Assembly: GCA_905183005.1 (NCBI GenBank)
Contig: CAJJDO010000001.1
Span: 67,836 to 131,835 of the forward strand
DNA length: 64,000 nucleotides
Direction: 5' to 3'
Source of the DNA: Paramecium pentaurelia
Lineage: Eukaryota; Ciliophora; Oligohymenophorea; Peniculida; Parameciidae
Below the pieces are notes generated by a model that saw only the letters and a program-made list of their open reading frames with translations, was not told where the DNA came from and searched no databases. Within the stretch, counting starts at the first letter, position 1. Each line of letters begins with the position of its first letter. The translations under genes were made by a program, and so were the position numbers. This document shows positions 63,393 through 64,000 of the stretch, in pieces.

Positions 63393-64000
63393 ATGTAAAA
63401 ATAGAGACTCAAGTAATTGCAACTTGATTAACCTACTCCTATTAAGCAAAGTTCAGCATATCGTAAATTTTATGATGAGCAATTTGTTATTCTATAATAA
63501 CAATACCCTAAAAGAACAACAGAAGAACTTATTAAATTGATTAAGTTAAAATGGAAAGCCAAAGAAAGAATGAATACACATAAGTATTTCTAAAAAAATG
63601 GGTTTGTGAACATAAATGATACTGAAAGAGTCCCTGTACCTTAACCTCCTCCTTCTGTTATGATAATGTTTAATAATTTATAATGTCTCCAAGCTTCCAA
63701 AAACAAATGAGGTAGCATCTTGAGATGACCCATCCCGAGTACAATGGAACATAGATAGATCGCACTATTAAATTCGAATGGGGTTCAAATTCGGCCTTGA
63801 AAGAGAAAGCTGCCGATGAATATAAAAAGTTGAGACAAGTTAATTAGTATAAAATATGTATAGGAATTTGAAAACCAAAAGAAAGAATTCATAATTAAAT
63901 ATGGTTTCTGGCCATAGCATAAAAAGTTTTAAGGTGAGTAAGTTAAATAGATCCAAAATACCAGTTATCAACCAAATCCATTGGTTTAATTGCTAAACAA
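63393..64000 (+). CDS. HMG-box-like protein, N-terminal part (3' end off window)
   Basis: The exons are joined by introns 63668-63693 and 63839-63863, both with a GTT donor instead of the usual GTA. After 85 basic residues, the joined exons give PPPSVMIIFQKQMRQ, a turn at HPEYNGTQIDRTIKFEW, and KEKAADEYKKLRQEFE, the helix pattern of an HMG box. HMG-box proteins bend DNA and act in chromatin. Without the first intron the frame stops at 63708-63710 and gives a 105-residue protein. The domain match argues for splicing. The frame is still open at the window end. Confidence 0.65.

Noticed and set aside
1..64000. Telomeric repeats, transposons, operons, riboswitches
   Set aside because: No C/A-type ciliate telomere repeat, transposase, inverted-repeat element or bacterial-type signal was seen on either strand.

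Overview
The window is macronuclear-type DNA of a ciliate, most likely Paramecium. Three features show this. Every convincing reading frame uses TAA and TAG as glutamine codons and ends only at TGA. Genes are interrupted by tiny introns of 22-31 nt, nearly all GTA...TAG or GTA...AAG. The DNA is strongly AT-rich with short spacers. Standard-code ORFs are therefore only fragments of the real genes; the models here were built by hand with TGA as sole stop and short introns removed. For every intron-bearing model except the dynein, whose exons I did not trace in full, the spliced length is a multiple of three.

Layout. 1-6.5 kb: end of a TPR protein (-), a long coiled-coil protein, a J-like protein without HPD, and a trichocyst matrix protein. 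7-13 kb: a cytochrome P450, a P5-type P-type ATPase and a tyrosine phosphatase. 13-17.8 kb: a ciliary-type coiled-coil/C2/EF-hand protein resembling RPGRIP1, followed by a tRNA-Thr (-). 18.4-25 kb: a small unknown protein, a CK1-family kinase (-), a Gln-rich protein whose start lies 3 nt from the kinase start, a kinesin and a doubtful membrane ORF. 25.1-38.9 kb: an axonemal dynein heavy chain (-) with four AAA P-loops. 39.4-46.7 kb: a pseudokinase-like protein with a poly-Asn tract, an aspartyl-protease-like membrane protein, a gene that looks broken into two parts (-) and an amino-acid transporter (-). 46.8-54.3 kb: ribosomal protein eS6, cytochrome c1, a B-box coiled-coil protein, a small membrane protein, a probable gene remnant (-), a small unknown protein and histone chaperone ASF1. 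54.7-64 kb: a MORN-repeat protein, two ciliate-type unknowns, a Myb-like protein (-), a plant-type ATP phosphofructokinase (-) and the start of an HMG-box-like protein running off the right edge.

There is no operon logic: genes are single units on both strands, as expected for Paramecium. Several products belong to cilia and the cell cortex (dynein, the RPGRIP1-like protein, kinesin, MORN, trichocyst matrix protein), which fits a ciliate but does not imply clustering. I found no CRISPR array, transposon, telomeric repeat or phage-like module. The points most worth checking are the head-to-head start codons at 20633-20641, the overlapping convergent stops near 18900, the broken reading frames at 42.8 and 51.6-52.5 kb, stopless 3n introns, two GTT-donor introns, and the lineage-specific gene at 57200-59840.
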